Shown here piece by piece: positions 24,880-33,738 of a stretch of 64,000 nucleotides of DNA. The DNA is taken from the NCBI GenBank assembly GCA_036768475.1, contig DAIPMW010000001.1, positions 555,961 through 619,960 on the forward strand, in the 5' to 3' direction. Origin of the DNA: JAEUMD01 sp036768475 (GTDB taxonomy: Bacteria > Pseudomonadota > Alphaproteobacteria > Rhizobiales > Hyphomicrobiaceae). Below the pieces are notes generated by a model. The model saw nothing but the letters and a program-made list of their open reading frames with translations. It was not told the DNA's origin and made no database searches. The position numbers and the translations under genes are program-made. Each line of letters begins with the position of its first letter. Position 1 is the first letter of the stretch.

Positions 24880-26414
24880 GGCTGCCGCCGCGCTTGCGCT
24901 GTCTCATGCCCAAACAGGTCGGGCAGCCTTTGAGCGAGATTGTCGATCCGCGCACAGGTCGCCTTGTCCATCGCCAGCGGTTCGCCCCAACTGCGCGTCG
25001 TTTCCGGTCCGATCTTGCGCGTCGCGTCAATGCCGAGCTTGCCGCCCAGTCCCGGAAGCGGTGAGGCAAAGTCCAGCACGTCGACGGGCGTGTCCGTCAG
25101 AATCATCAAATCGCGGCCGGCGTCCGCACGGGTCGCGACGGCCCACATGACATCGCGCCAGCTTCGCGCATCGATGTCGTCGTCGACCACGATGACAAGC
25201 TTCGTGTAGTTGAATTGCGGCAGTGTCGACCACATCCCCAGCATGATCCGGCGAGCATGTCCCGGATAGCGCTTGGCGATCGAGACGACCGCGATCCGAT
25301 ACGAGGAGGCCTCCGGCGGTAGCCAGCAATCGATGATCTCGGGGAACTGCTGCTGGATCAGCGGCAGGAAAACATCATTCAACGCTTCTGACAAAATGGC
25401 CGGCTCGTCGGGAGCTCGGCCGGTGAAAGTGGACAGATACAAAGGTGTGGCGCGGGTCGTGATGGCGGTCAGCCGCATCACCGGATAGGGCTCTGCTGCA
25501 TTGTAGTAACCCGTGTGGTCGCCGTAAGGACCCTCCAGCGCCGTATCGTTCGGCGTAACGTAGCCCTCAAGTACGATCTCCGCTTCCGCAGGGACGAGCA
25601 GGGGTACCGTGATTGCCTTGCAAAGCCGCGTGCGCTCTCCACGGAGCAACCCGGCGAAGCTCGCTTCCGACATTGTCTCAGGAATGGGTGTGACGGCGGC
25701 CAGTAACGTGGCTGGATCGGCCCCAATCGCAACTGCGATCGGCATTGGCTTGCCTGCGGTCTGCCAGTCGCGGAAGTGCTTGGCTCCGCCGCGATGCGCC
25801 AACCACCGTACGATTGCGCTGTCGGATCCGGTCACCTGCATCCGGTAAATGCCCCAGTTGTGGTTCGAGGCCTCGACCGGTCCGGGAGGTCTGGTGATGA
25901 CAATCGGCCAGGTGATGAGGGGTGCTGGTTCTCCAGGCCAGCAGGTTTGCACCGGCAGTCGCTCGAGGTCGATCTCCGCCCCCTGGCGTATGTCAGCCTG
26001 TACGGGTGCCTGACTCACGATGACAGGTCTCGAATTGAGTGCTGCGCGGGCCATTGGCCAGCGGCGCAGGGCATCGCGCAGATCTGCTGGAGGAGTTGGC
26101 TGACGCAGCTCAGCAAGAAGTCGGCCCACTGACAACAATCGCTCACGCTCGGTTCCGCCGAGGGCCAGTGTCACGCGTTCGACCGTGCCGAACAGGTTGG
26201 TCACGAGCGGGATGGATGATGTTGTGCCGTCGGCTTTGATAGGCCGCTCGAAGCGCAACACCGGACCCTGACGCTCGATCACGCGTCGGTGAAGCTCGGT
26301 GATATCGAGCACGGTCGATACGGGTTCATCGATGCGCACCACGTGTCCGACGGTATCGAGCGCGGCGAGGAAATCGCCGAGCGAGCGGTAGACTGTAGAG
26401 CGTTCGAAAAACAT
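24876..26414 (-). CDS. ubiD: UbiD-family prenyl-FMN decarboxylase
   Basis: 512 residues. UbiD signatures are NHNWGIYRMQVTG (prFMN/metal site), the catalytic region EGYVTPNDTALEGPYGDHTGYYN with two glutamates, and VIVVDDDIDARSWRDVMWAVATR. In ubiquinone synthesis it decarboxylates 3-polyprenyl-4-hydroxybenzoate. The locus (ubiX behind, ubiTUV divergent in front) supports that role over aromatic degradation. Length is normal for the E. coli type. Confidence 0.9.
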   Translation of the reverse strand: MFFERSTVYRSLGDFLAALDTVGHVVRIDEPVSTVLDITELHRRVIERQGPVLRFERPIKADGTTSSIPLVTNLFGTVERVTLALGGTERERLLSVGRLLAELRQPTPPADLRDALRRWPMARAALNSRPVIVSQAPVQADIRQGAEIDLERLPVQTCWPGEPAPLITWPIVITRPPGPVEASNHNWGIYRMQVTGSDSAIVRWLAHRGGAKHFRDWQTAGKPMPIAVAIGADPATLLAAVTPIPETMSEASFAGLLRGERTRLCKAITVPLLVPAEAEIVLEGYVTPNDTALEGPYGDHTGYYNAAEPYPVMRLTAITTRATPLYLSTFTGRAPDEPAILSEALNDVFLPLIQQQFPEIIDCWLPPEASSYRIAVVSIAKRYPGHARRIMLGMWSTLPQFNYTKLVIVVDDDIDARSWRDVMWAVATRADAGRDLMILTDTPVDVLDFASPLPGLGGKLGIDATRKIGPETTRSWGEPLAMDKATCARIDNLAQRLPDLFGHETAQARRQP

Positions 26415-26465
26415 AACGTAGCTTTCCGGTTTTGCTTCCTATCGGGCACGCAAGCTCGATATGGC

Positions 26466-26479
26466 TTGACTTCCGTTAA
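26466..26479. promoter_or_regulatory. candidate FNR/FnrL box in the ubiD-ubiT divergent region
   Basis: TTGACTTCCGTTAA differs from the FnrL consensus TTGAY-N4-RTCAA at one position of the right half. It lies 37 bp before the ubiT start and 52 bp before ubiD. An oxygen-sensing control of this module would make sense but rests on this one site. Confidence 0.4.
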
Positions 26480-26502
26480 GCGCGCTCGAATTGGCCGGGG
26501 TT

Positions 26503-27111
26503 ATGACGGCGGTCATGGTGGAGATGTCACGCCCTTCCTCCGGTGTCGCGAATGCGGCTTTCAGTAACGGCAAAGGCGCGCTGCCTTGGCCGATGGCGAC
26601 GGTCATGGGCGCACTGCCGCTCGCCCCCGTGGAGATAGCCGGCAATCGAGCGCTGCAAACGGCACTCGAGCGACGCCCCGGCATGTTCTCGCGCCTTGGC
26701 ATTTATTCCGAGAAGCTCTTTGCAATCGATCCCGTCGATTGCCCGTTCGTGTTCCTATTGGAGCCCCGCGGTGAGGCTCCGCGTCTGCGCGTGCGCGCTT
26801 CGCTGGACGGCGAGCGTTGGGATGCGCGCATTTCTGCCGTGATGCTGGTGCTGCTCGGGCTGCTCGATGGCACCTATGACGGAGACGCCCTGTTTTTCAC
26901 GCGCGACCTTGTAATCGAGGGAGATACGGCCGCGGTGCTGGCCCTGCGCAATGCCGTCGAGGATGCCGAGCTGGACCCGGGGCTCCTGCTCGGCGCCCCC
27001 GACATTGCCGCGCCGTTCGTATCAGGAAGCATCCAGAGAGCCGCAAACATCATGAGGCGCTTGCTCGGGGCACCGATGAGTCCGCCGGCGCCAGTCAGTA
27101 CATTCCCCTAA
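26503..27111 (+). CDS. ubiT: UbiT, SCP2-type lipid-binding protein of O2-independent ubiquinone synthesis
   Basis: About 202 residues with an SCP2 sterol-carrier domain (IDPVDCPFVFLLEPRGEAPRLRV, then VMLVLLGLLDGTYDGDALFFTRDLVIEGDTAAVLALRNAVEDAE). UbiT replaces UbiJ as the lipid-binding accessory factor when oxygen is absent. It is followed by ubiU (25 bp) and ubiV. Several start codons are possible (26491 TTG, 26503, 26515 and 26524 ATG); I chose 26503, with GGGG just ahead. Confidence 0.87.
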   Translation: MTAVMVEMSRPSSGVANAAFSNGKGALPWPMATVMGALPLAPVEIAGNRALQTALERRPGMFSRLGIYSEKLFAIDPVDCPFVFLLEPRGEAPRLRVRASLDGERWDARISAVMLVLLGLLDGTYDGDALFFTRDLVIEGDTAAVLALRNAVEDAELDPGLLLGAPDIAAPFVSGSIQRAANIMRRLLGAPMSPPAPVSTFP

Positions 27112-27136
27112 CCTTCCTAGTCGCTGGGTTAATCAT

Positions 27137-28114
27137 ATGGAACTGGTCTGTCCTGCTGGCACGCCTTCAGCTCTGCGCACTGCCGTCGATGCCGGTGCCG
27201 ATGCGGTTTACTGCGGGTTCCGGGACGAGACCAACGCCCGCAACTTCCCAGGCCTGAATTTCACACCCGAGGAACTCGCGCAGGGCGTGGCCTATGCGCA
27301 TGATCGTGGCACCAAGGTACTCGTCGCCATCAACACGTTTGCCCGCGCGGGCGGCACAGAGTTGTGGCATCGCGCCGTCGCGAAAGCGGTCGAAGCGCGC
27401 GCCGATGCCGTGATCCTTGCCGATCTAGGACTGCTGGGCTGGGCAAGCCGCACCTATCCCATGCAGCGGCTACATCTTTCCGTTCAGGCGGCAGCGGCGA
27501 CACCGGCTGCAATTCAATTCTATGTGGAGCGCTATGGTGTCAAGCGCGTGGTGCTGCCGCGTGTGCTGACGGTCGATGAAATTGCGACAATCGTCGCTCA
27601 GATCCCGTGCGAGACGGAAGTCTTTGCGTTTGGCGGACTATGCGTGATGACAGAGGGACGTTGCCTGATGTCCTCTTATGCAACAGGCGAATCGCCGAAC
27701 ATGAACGGGGTGTGCTCGCCGGCGGCCCAGGTCGATTACCGGCAGGAGGGCGACACACTGGCGGCACGACTCGGCGGATTTACGATCGATCGCTATCCAG
27801 CCGGTCAGCCGGCAGCCTATCCGACCTTGTGCAAGGGCAGATTCAAGGTCGATGGCAGAGCCGCTCATATTTTCGAAGAACCAACGAGTCTCAACGTACT
27901 TGCAATTCTGCCAGCGCTGAAGGCGGCGGGAGTTTCGGCGCTCAAGATCGAAGGGCGGCAGCGTGGCAAGGCCTATCTGTCAGCAGTCGTCCGTCAATTC
28001 CGCACCGCGCTCGATGCGCTGGAAGCCGGCCGGGCGCTGCCCGAAGGCGCTCTGAGCACCCTGACGGAAGGCGGTCGCGAAACGACGGGCGCTTACAGAA
28101 AGACGTGGCGGTGA
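27137..28114 (+). CDS. ubiU: UbiU, U32-family FeS protein of O2-independent ubiquinone hydroxylation
   Basis: 325 residues. MELVCPAGTPSALRTAVDAG at the start and TNARNFPGLNFTPEELAQGV match UbiU. The four cluster cysteines are visible in GGLCVMTEGRC, MNGVCSPA and YPTLCKG. With UbiV it forms a 4Fe-4S heterodimer that hydroxylates the ring using prephenate instead of O2. ubiV begins at its stop codon. Confidence 0.93.
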   Translation: MELVCPAGTPSALRTAVDAGADAVYCGFRDETNARNFPGLNFTPEELAQGVAYAHDRGTKVLVAINTFARAGGTELWHRAVAKAVEARADAVILADLGLLGWASRTYPMQRLHLSVQAAAATPAAIQFYVERYGVKRVVLPRVLTVDEIATIVAQIPCETEVFAFGGLCVMTEGRCLMSSYATGESPNMNGVCSPAAQVDYRQEGDTLAARLGGFTIDRYPAGQPAAYPTLCKGRFKVDGRAAHIFEEPTSLNVLAILPALKAAGVSALKIEGRQRGKAYLSAVVRQFRTALDALEAGRALPEGALSTLTEGGRETTGAYRKTWR

Positions 28115-28116
28115 GC

Positions 28117-29028
28117 ATGGCGGACGTTCGTGAAGCCGGTGAAATGAGACTTACTTTGGGGCCGGTTCTGTTCAACTGGCCAACGCCGATGTGGGCGGAT
28201 TTTTATGCGCGCATCGCGGACGAGGCTCCGGTGGATAGGGTTGTTATCGGAGAGGTGGTCTGTTCGAAGCGCTCGCCGTTTCGAATGGATGTGATCGGCG
28301 ATGTGATCGAGCGATTGGAGCGCGCCGGCAAGGAGGTCGCCTTATCGGCGCTGGCGCTGCCAACGCTCAAGCGGGAAATCGCCGAGGTTGCGAGCTTGGC
28401 GGACTGGGGGCATCTGGTCGAGATCAACGACGTAACCGGACTTTCTGCCATTGCCGATACGCCACACATCGTTGGTCCTCTCGTGAATGTCTATAATGAG
28501 GAGACACTGGCCGAACTCGAAGCCATGGGGAGTGCAACGGTCTCGCTGTCGCCGGAACTACCGCTTTCATCGATTGCAATCCTGGGTGCGGCAAAGCGGA
28601 AAGCAGATCTGGAGGTCTTTGCGTTCGGGCGAGCGCCTCTTGCCATTTCTGCCCGATGCTATCATGCGAGAGCGCACGGGTTACCCAAGGATGGCTGCAA
28701 GTACGTGTGCGAATATGATTTGGACGGCCTGCAGGTCGACACGCTCGATGGACAATCGTTTCTTGCGGTGAATGGCGTGCAAACGCTCGGATCGGGAGTC
28801 ACGGTTCTCGCGCAGGACATACCTCAATTGCGTGCAATGGGCGTTTCACGGCTCCGTTTGTCGCCGCATACCTGCGATATGGTAGCGGTTGCCAGCGCTT
28901 ATCGCGATCTGATCGACGGTCGGTCGGCATGGACGGAACTGGTTGCCCGAATCGGGGCGTTGAAGCTGCCGGCCGCAATCGTAAACGGCTATCTTCATGG
29001 CAAGGCGGGGGCGTCCCTGGTGGGTTAG
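28117..29028 (+). CDS. ubiV: UbiV, U32-family partner of UbiU
   Basis: About 303 residues. LGPVLFNWPTPMWADFY and VDRVVIGEVVCSKRSPF match UbiV, with further cluster cysteines in ISARCYHARAHG and DGCKYVCEYD. It works with UbiU. GTG 28111, ATG 28117 and ATG 28144 are all in frame. The last corresponds to the family start (MRLTLGP), so the first nine residues may not be translated. It closes the ubiTUV operon. Confidence 0.92.
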   Translation: MADVREAGEMRLTLGPVLFNWPTPMWADFYARIADEAPVDRVVIGEVVCSKRSPFRMDVIGDVIERLERAGKEVALSALALPTLKREIAEVASLADWGHLVEINDVTGLSAIADTPHIVGPLVNVYNEETLAELEAMGSATVSLSPELPLSSIAILGAAKRKADLEVFAFGRAPLAISARCYHARAHGLPKDGCKYVCEYDLDGLQVDTLDGQSFLAVNGVQTLGSGVTVLAQDIPQLRAMGVSRLRLSPHTCDMVAVASAYRDLIDGRSAWTELVARIGALKLPAAIVNGYLHGKAGASLVG

Positions 29029-29106
29029 GCGACGAATGTCGCTCTTCGCACGCTCCAATAGTATGGTGATTGGTGTGGACTTCATGGTGAAGCATGGAGA
29101 ACAAAC

Positions 29107-30099
29107 ATGTCTGACAGAATGGAGCACCATTCAGTACTGCCCGGCGTGTTCTCGCTTCCGGCACTAAGAATTTCGCGCGATGAAATGATTGCGTTCGCCA
29201 GAGTCTTCGATCCTCAGCCATTCCATATCGATGAAGATGCAGCGGAAGGCTCGCTCCTGGGTGGGCTTGCCGCATCGGCATGGTACACGTGCGCGAGAAT
29301 TTGGGAACGTTTCGATGCCGTTGCTCGAGGGCTGAGGCTCGATGTTCAGCTGGCCGGCCTGGAGCAGATATTACTCCATGCACCGGTACGCGCGGGGGAC
29401 CAGCTTTTCGGCAATGTCCAGCTCGGCGCCGTCGAGCTCTGCGCGTGCGGTGATACGGCGTGTCGGGGTCGCATTGATGTCAAAAACCAGCGCGGCGAGA
29501 GCATCATGCGCCTGATGCTGGATTTGATCGTCAAACCGCCTGTGGGCAACAGCGTTGACATCCGACAGAGCTGCAAGCTTCGGCAAGCGCGGCCTGCTCG
29601 CGCCCAGCGTAAGCCGCGCGATGATGTGATACGGCATTTCGAAGAAATCGGCATTGGCGATGAAGCCGTTCTCGGCCCCTACGCCTTTGATTTGAGCAAA
29701 ATCGAGAGTTTCCATGCCCTGACATGCGGGGAGCGGGAACAGGTCCTTTTCACAGACGGCGGCGGGCACCTGATGGTGCCGGATTGGCATCTGCCAGCAG
29801 CGTGGATGGCATGCATGTTGCGTTACTATGAGGATGAGGCGGACAGGTTTATCGCCCGGGGATTGGCAGTCCCTCGACTGGGCCCGGCGGCTGGTGTCAA
29901 GCATCTGCGTTGGGCTCGGCCGGTTCGCATAGGTGAAACGATCATGTTTCGAGGTTGGGCTGAACGAAAGATGGAACTCGCGTCCCATAAAGACTGGGGG
30001 TTGCTCGTGGTGGGAGCGGAAGGTATCGATTCGTGCGGTAATGTTGTCGTGTCGTTTTGTCCGCAGATGCTCATTGAGCGTGTTGGCACCACCGCTTGA
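29107..30099 (+). CDS. double-hotdog MaoC-type dehydratase/hydratase
   Basis: 330 residues with two hotdog halves. The first (about 15-140, DEMIAFARVFDPQPFHIDEDAA) carries a MaoC-like Asp/His pattern. The second (about 180-325, HLRWARPVRIGETIMFRGWAERK) is a degenerate copy without the catalytic pair. Such two-fold enzymes hydrate or dehydrate (R)-3-hydroxyacyl thioesters. The ribosome site GGAG is 7 bases ahead. It converges with the last ketosynthase of the AcpXL operon (2 bp between stops), so it may supply the dehydration step for that pathway. Confidence 0.75.
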   Translation: MSDRMEHHSVLPGVFSLPALRISRDEMIAFARVFDPQPFHIDEDAAEGSLLGGLAASAWYTCARIWERFDAVARGLRLDVQLAGLEQILLHAPVRAGDQLFGNVQLGAVELCACGDTACRGRIDVKNQRGESIMRLMLDLIVKPPVGNSVDIRQSCKLRQARPARAQRKPRDDVIRHFEEIGIGDEAVLGPYAFDLSKIESFHALTCGEREQVLFTDGGGHLMVPDWHLPAAWMACMLRYYEDEADRFIARGLAVPRLGPAAGVKHLRWARPVRIGETIMFRGWAERKMELASHKDWGLLVVGAEGIDSCGNVVVSFCPQMLIERVGTTA

Positions 30100-30101
30100 C
30101 T

Positions 30102-31382
30102 TCAGTCTGCTGCAGCCAGCACGAGCGCTGCATTCTGCCCACCAAATCCGAAAGAATTCGACAAAACCGTCTTGACGACGCCGCGCCGGGCAGCATTCGG
30201 CACGACGTCCAAGGGGATGTCAGGATCGGGCTCGTCATAGTTGATGGTTGGCAACAACATACCGTGCTCAATCATCATGAAGGACAGAACAGCTTCGATT
30301 GCCCCTGCTGCCGACAACGTGTGGCCGATCATCGATTTGTTTGAGCTGACCGGTGTGGCGTCCAGGTGGTCACCCAGAACGGCTTTCAAAGATAGATACT
30401 CCATCTTGTCGTTCTCCGGCGTGCTCGTTCCGTGTGCGTTGACATAATCGATCTCTTCCGGTGCTGCTCCAGCGTCTTGCAGGGCATTGCGGATGGCCCC
30501 GATGATGGCTGTGCCGTCGGGTCTTGAACGCGTCCGGTGATAGTCATCGGCCATCTCACCGCATCCGCGAACGATGCCGAGACACTTTGCTCCCCTTGCC
30601 TGCGCGCTCTCCAGTGACTCTAAAACCAGCGCACCGGCGCCTTCCGCCATGACGAAGCCGTCGCGGTTCTTGGAGAACGGGCGCGATGCTCGTTGCGGTG
30701 GTTCGTTGCGAGTCGATAGTGCTGAGAGGAGAGAGAAGCGAATCAGCGCCTCGAGTTGCACCGAGCTGTCGGTGCCGATGGCAAGGGCGGTGTCGGTATC
30801 ACCGCGGCGGATGGATTCGACGGCAAGCTGTATTGCTGTCGCGCCGGACGCGCATGCCGTGGACACGGAGACAGGCAGCCCGCGTGGGCGCAGAGCACGC
30901 GCTAGGTGTTCGGCGACGGAGGCAAATTGGAAATTCTCGAACATGGTCTTGAACGCGCCTGTTCGCGCCGCAGCCAGCAGCCGGTCGTAGCCCGTCAATT
31001 CGTGGCAGCTCGGGTGCTCGTAAAGGGCCTTGCGTTGTGGCCATTCGAGTTCTGCGGGTGGCGTGGCGACGAATAGTGGACCGGGAAAGCCGGAGCCCTC
31101 CGTCAATCCGGCCTCCAGCAGTGCCTCGCCGGATGCCGATCGGGCCATGGCTAAAGTCAGTTCCGGTGCCGAAACCGGCTGCCCCTCGGGGTGTGTGACG
31201 GTTCCCGCGATCGTGGTGCGCAGACCATCGGTCGGGAAGCGGGTAATTTTCCTGATGCCCGATTGAGCAGTCGTGAGCTGCGCCCAATTGGCGGCCTTGC
31301 CCCAGCCGAGAGAGGTGACGAGCCCCATACCAGTAACGGCAACCACCGTGCGCCCTTGGCTGTCCTTGAGGTTACGGCCCAT
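30102..31382 (-). CDS. beta-ketoacyl-ACP synthase, copy 2 of the AcpXL operon
   Basis: 426 residues of the FabF type with the full triad: Cys177 in STACASGA, His317 in NAHGTSTPEND, and Lys349/His354 in SSNKSMIGHT. It extends acyl chains on ACP. It overlaps the upstream CLF-like gene by one base and is the last gene of the operon. It is very similar along its length to the ketosynthase at 33739 (both have TGMGLVTSLGWGK at 17-29 and TRFPTDGLRTTIAGT or ARFPTDGLRTTIAGT), pointing to duplication. Confidence 0.88.
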   Translation of the reverse strand: MGRNLKDSQGRTVVAVTGMGLVTSLGWGKAANWAQLTTAQSGIRKITRFPTDGLRTTIAGTVTHPEGQPVSAPELTLAMARSASGEALLEAGLTEGSGFPGPLFVATPPAELEWPQRKALYEHPSCHELTGYDRLLAAARTGAFKTMFENFQFASVAEHLARALRPRGLPVSVSTACASGATAIQLAVESIRRGDTDTALAIGTDSSVQLEALIRFSLLSALSTRNEPPQRASRPFSKNRDGFVMAEGAGALVLESLESAQARGAKCLGIVRGCGEMADDYHRTRSRPDGTAIIGAIRNALQDAGAAPEEIDYVNAHGTSTPENDKMEYLSLKAVLGDHLDATPVSSNKSMIGHTLSAAGAIEAVLSFMMIEHGMLLPTINYDEPDPDIPLDVVPNAARRGVVKTVLSNSFGFGGQNAALVLAAAD

Positions 31383-32614
31383 TATGATGCCCTCCCGCCG
31401 TTTACGCGTTCCAGGAGCGCGAGGCCTTCACCGCGCCAATGTCCGACGCCGGTGACGAGGATGCGCTCAAGCGGGGATTTCGTGGCGGCTTCGACGTCGT
31501 CACCTCCCGATGGGGGGAGGAACTCACCCCGACTCAGTGCAAGCGCTGCGATCGACAGTCCGAGCGGGAAGTGCGCCTCGACCGTATGTCCAAGCCGGCT
31601 GCCGAAGGCACGGATCGTCGGCATGAAGCCTTCGGCATCGAGGTCATCAAGGAAGTCGCGTTCTTCCTGTGTTGCCGGTTCGACGCCGGATGCACCCGAG
31701 AGAACCGCAATCGGCTTTGGTGTGATGTTGACAGACGCGCGCTTGAAGAGTTGTTGCATGACCCGGCGGATCTGGCCGGACGCGGTGCGCTGCGCACGGT
31801 CAGTCACGATAGCGTTGACCCTGGCGTAAGGATCCGCACCACGGGCCTCGGCGTGCAACCGTGATTCGAGGACGAGAAAGGCGCCGGCACTGCCAGGGAT
31901 GAAACCTCCACCGGCCGTGTGGCGCTGCCAGACCGGGGCATAAGTGCGTGGCCACAGATTGCAGCCCAGCTCGTAGCCGAGCAGCAAGTCCTTGCGTTCC
32001 GCATTGAGGGCGCCGCCAACGAGGATGATATCAGCTTGCCCGGCGGCGATACGTCTGACGGCATTCTCAATCGCGGACAGTCCAGACATTTCCTCGCCCA
32101 TGAATGTGCGCGACGAGGCCGTAACGTTATGCACGATCGAGATGTTGCCGGCGAGCAGGTTAGAAAGTTGCGCCAGAAACAGCGTCGGGCGCAGTGCCGT
32201 TGGCAAGATCTCCTTGGCGGAGAGTTCGGTATCGCCACGCGACGCAATTGCTTCCAGAACCTTGGAATCGACTGCCGCATCGCGCTCGCCGCTGCCTGCT
32301 GCCACGACGAGATGTGTTTTTCCGAGCAGTTCCGGGTTGTGCGCGATGCCGGCATCTTCAAGCGCCAGTCCTGCAGCGTAGACGCCAATGTGCTGCCATT
32401 TCTCCATTTGGCGAAGATCGGATTTTTTCGCGATCTGGCGACTCATGTCGACGGGGGCAAGCGGGTGAACGGGATAAGGCGCGAAACCTTGCTCGTCGAT
32501 GCGGGGAGGGCTGTCGACCTGGTCGAGCGCACTCATATGCGCGGCGGTTCCTTCGCCTGCGCAACTCAGCAGCCCGAGCCCCGTGACCCAAACCTGATTG
32601 GATGGATTATCCAT
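31382..32614 (-). CDS. chain-length-factor-like ketosynthase homologue, copy 2 (active site lost)
   Basis: 410 residues of ketosynthase fold. At the nucleophile position it reads VTASSRTFMGEE (164-175), so the catalytic Cys is missing, and the HGTST and K..GHT motifs are also absent. That is the pattern of a chain-length factor partnering an active KS. The partner is the adjacent gene at 30102. The pair repeats the CLF-KS pair at 35019/33739. The start is 21 bp after the adh stop. Confidence 0.82.
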   Translation of the reverse strand: MDNPSNQVWVTGLGLLSCAGEGTAAHMSALDQVDSPPRIDEQGFAPYPVHPLAPVDMSRQIAKKSDLRQMEKWQHIGVYAAGLALEDAGIAHNPELLGKTHLVVAAGSGERDAAVDSKVLEAIASRGDTELSAKEILPTALRPTLFLAQLSNLLAGNISIVHNVTASSRTFMGEEMSGLSAIENAVRRIAAGQADIILVGGALNAERKDLLLGYELGCNLWPRTYAPVWQRHTAGGGFIPGSAGAFLVLESRLHAEARGADPYARVNAIVTDRAQRTASGQIRRVMQQLFKRASVNITPKPIAVLSGASGVEPATQEERDFLDDLDAEGFMPTIRAFGSRLGHTVEAHFPLGLSIAALALSRGEFLPPSGGDDVEAATKSPLERILVTGVGHWRGEGLALLERVNGGRAS

Positions 32615-32635
32615 TGCGATCGCTGGTGCGCCTCC

Positions 32636-33727
32636 TCACATTTCCACGAGGATCTTGCCGAAAACCTGCCGACTTTCGAGCCGTTTCAAACCGCTTTCGA
32701 GTTGGTCGAGGGGGATCACCGTGTCGATCACGGGCTTCACGATACCTGAGGCCATCTTGTCCATCGCGGAACGCATATTGGCTCGGGTACATCCGAAGCT
32801 GCCGATCAATCGCAGTTGCTGCTGGAAGAGTAGATTGAGATTTGTTTGAGCGAGAATGCCTGTCGTTGAGCCGCAGGTCACGAGCCTGCCGCCACGCTTC
32901 ATCGAGAGCATGCTGCCTGCCCATGTCGCCGGACCGACGTGCTCAAAGACGACGTCGACGCCCTTGCGGTTGGTCAGCTTGCGCACCCGACCTTCGAAGC
33001 GCTCATTCGTGTAGTTGATCACGTGATCGGCGCCGAGCTCGCGCGCCTTTTCAGCCTTCGCGTCGGTACCGACGGTCGTGATGACGGTAGCACCTGCCGC
33101 CTTTGCGAGCTGGATCGCCGCCGAGCCGATACCGCTGCCGCCGGCATGTACGAGTACGGTCTGCCCTGCTTGCAGCGCCGCATTATCGAACAGCATATGC
33201 TCAACGGTACCGAATGTAATGGGCGCCAGGGCCGCACTCTTGCTATCGACGCCGGGCGGCGCGCGCACGGCCAGTCGGGCGGGAATGTTCATTGTTTCGC
33301 GCAAGAAACCATCAATGTGAAAGCCGAATATGCTGTCCATGCGCTCGCAGAAATTGTCGCGGCCCTGGAGACAGGCGGAGCATGTGCCGCAGGTCGATGC
33401 GCCGTAAAGCGAGACAATGTCGCCGATTGCGTGCGTGTCGACACCTGCTCCGACAGCAATAACCTCACCGGCAGCCTCGGCGCCCGCTACGATCGGCAGC
33501 GTACGCTTGGCAAAAGCCATGCCGCGCCAACCCCAGACGTCGATGTGGTTGAGGGCGACCGCCCGTATGCGCACCTGCACCTCGCCAACCTGGGGCGGCG
33601 GTGATGCGGCGATTTCGCGAACTTCGATGCCTCGCTCGCCGACGACGAGGGCCGCCCGCATCGTCTCGCGCTCGTGGCTTCGTTCTTCGCCGTGCGTGCA
33701 GCAACGCTCATCACTCACACCGGTCAT
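32636..33727 (-). CDS. MDR-family alcohol dehydrogenase/reductase (AdhXL-like)
   Basis: 363 residues of the medium-chain dehydrogenase family. The structural zinc site is complete (CGTCSACLQGRDNFC). The catalytic zinc ligands look altered (NHIDVWGW in place of a Cys, GAEAAGE in place of GHE), so it may act as an enoyl or quinone-type reductase. The NAD(P) site is HAGGSGIGSAAIQLAKAAGA. In rhizobia a homologue sits in the acpXL locus for 27-hydroxyoctacosanoate synthesis. GAGGAG lies 7 bases before the ATG at 33727. ATG 33661 is less likely. Confidence 0.83.
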   Translation of the reverse strand: MTGVSDERCCTHGEERSHERETMRAALVVGERGIEVREIAASPPPQVGEVQVRIRAVALNHIDVWGWRGMAFAKRTLPIVAGAEAAGEVIAVGAGVDTHAIGDIVSLYGASTCGTCSACLQGRDNFCERMDSIFGFHIDGFLRETMNIPARLAVRAPPGVDSKSAALAPITFGTVEHMLFDNAALQAGQTVLVHAGGSGIGSAAIQLAKAAGATVITTVGTDAKAEKARELGADHVINYTNERFEGRVRKLTNRKGVDVVFEHVGPATWAGSMLSMKRGGRLVTCGSTTGILAQTNLNLLFQQQLRLIGSFGCTRANMRSAMDKMASGIVKPVIDTVIPLDQLESGLKRLESRQVFGKILVEM

Positions 33728-33738
33728 CGCAACGCTCC

